A stretch of DNA of 64,000 nt from Apostichopus japonicus (taxonomy: Eukaryota; Echinodermata; Holothuroidea; Aspidochirotida; Stichopodidae): NCBI RefSeq assembly GCF_037975245.1, contig NC_092563.1, forward strand, positions 5,707,501 through 5,771,500, read 5' to 3'. Of this stretch, positions 63,865 to 64,000 are shown piece by piece (position 1 is the first letter of the stretch; the number at the start of each line of letters is the position of its first letter). The position numbers and the translations under genes were made by a program. The notes below the pieces were generated by a model. It did not search any database and was not told the origin of the DNA. It saw nothing but the letters and a program-made list of their open reading frames with translations.

Positions 63865-64000
63865 CCTCCAGCAGATGGTAGCAGCTTTCAATTCGTACTC
63901 TGCTCTGATATTTCTTTAAAAGGTATCTCCCGCTTTAATTTTCTTTTTAAAGCAAATATGGGGGATTGATGGGGGGAGGGGGAGGGAGGGGGTTGGGGAG

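Overview
The window is AT-rich eukaryotic (metazoan) DNA with long gene-free stretches, dense TA microsatellites, many poly(G)/poly(C) runs and many decayed mobile elements. Split coding exons with GT/AG introns, tRNA-derived SINE sequence, CR1/L2-like LINE tails and many non-autonomous hAT-type elements rule out a prokaryote. The repeat style, AT-richness and the divergence of the one gene from vertebrate homologues suggest a marine invertebrate deuterostome, most likely an echinoderm and perhaps a sea cucumber. That assignment is inference.

Only one protein-coding gene can be supported. It is a three-exon gene on the plus strand (52964-53195, 60332-60489, 62036-63124) encoding a 492-residue member of the SLC32/VIAAT family (vesicular GABA/glycine transporter, amino acid/auxin permease superfamily). 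The splice sites and phases agree exactly (phase 1, then phase 0). Intron 1 is about 7.1 kb and holds an hAT element, an hAT end fragment, a (TA)n array and an antisense fragment of U2 snRNA. Intron 2 is about 1.5 kb.

The first 52 kb are intergenic or belong to unrecognised introns. They contain: hAT-type elements with 8-bp target-site duplications (3678-4036, 8205-8573, 30788-31082, and a nested composite at 50122-51600 that holds a second hAT element and a tRNA-derived SINE); two LINE 3' ends (about 7010-7560 minus, about 27940-28245 plus); foldback elements (16369-16536, 35494-35731, 35938-36147); minisatellites (15 bp at 10556, 16 bp at 30084, 21 bp at 30290, about 77 bp at 37640, exact 90 bp at 44011, and a higher-order ACTCG-rich array at 21473); and numerous (TA)n arrays. 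Most open reading frames here are chance translations of these repeats.

I found no CRISPR array, operon, phage or other organised multi-gene system. The most notable items are the nested hAT/SINE composite with intact target-site duplications, the three-copy hAT family whose short copy looks like a direct-repeat deletion, the U2 5'-end chimera inside the transporter intron, and the divergence of the VIAAT-like protein.
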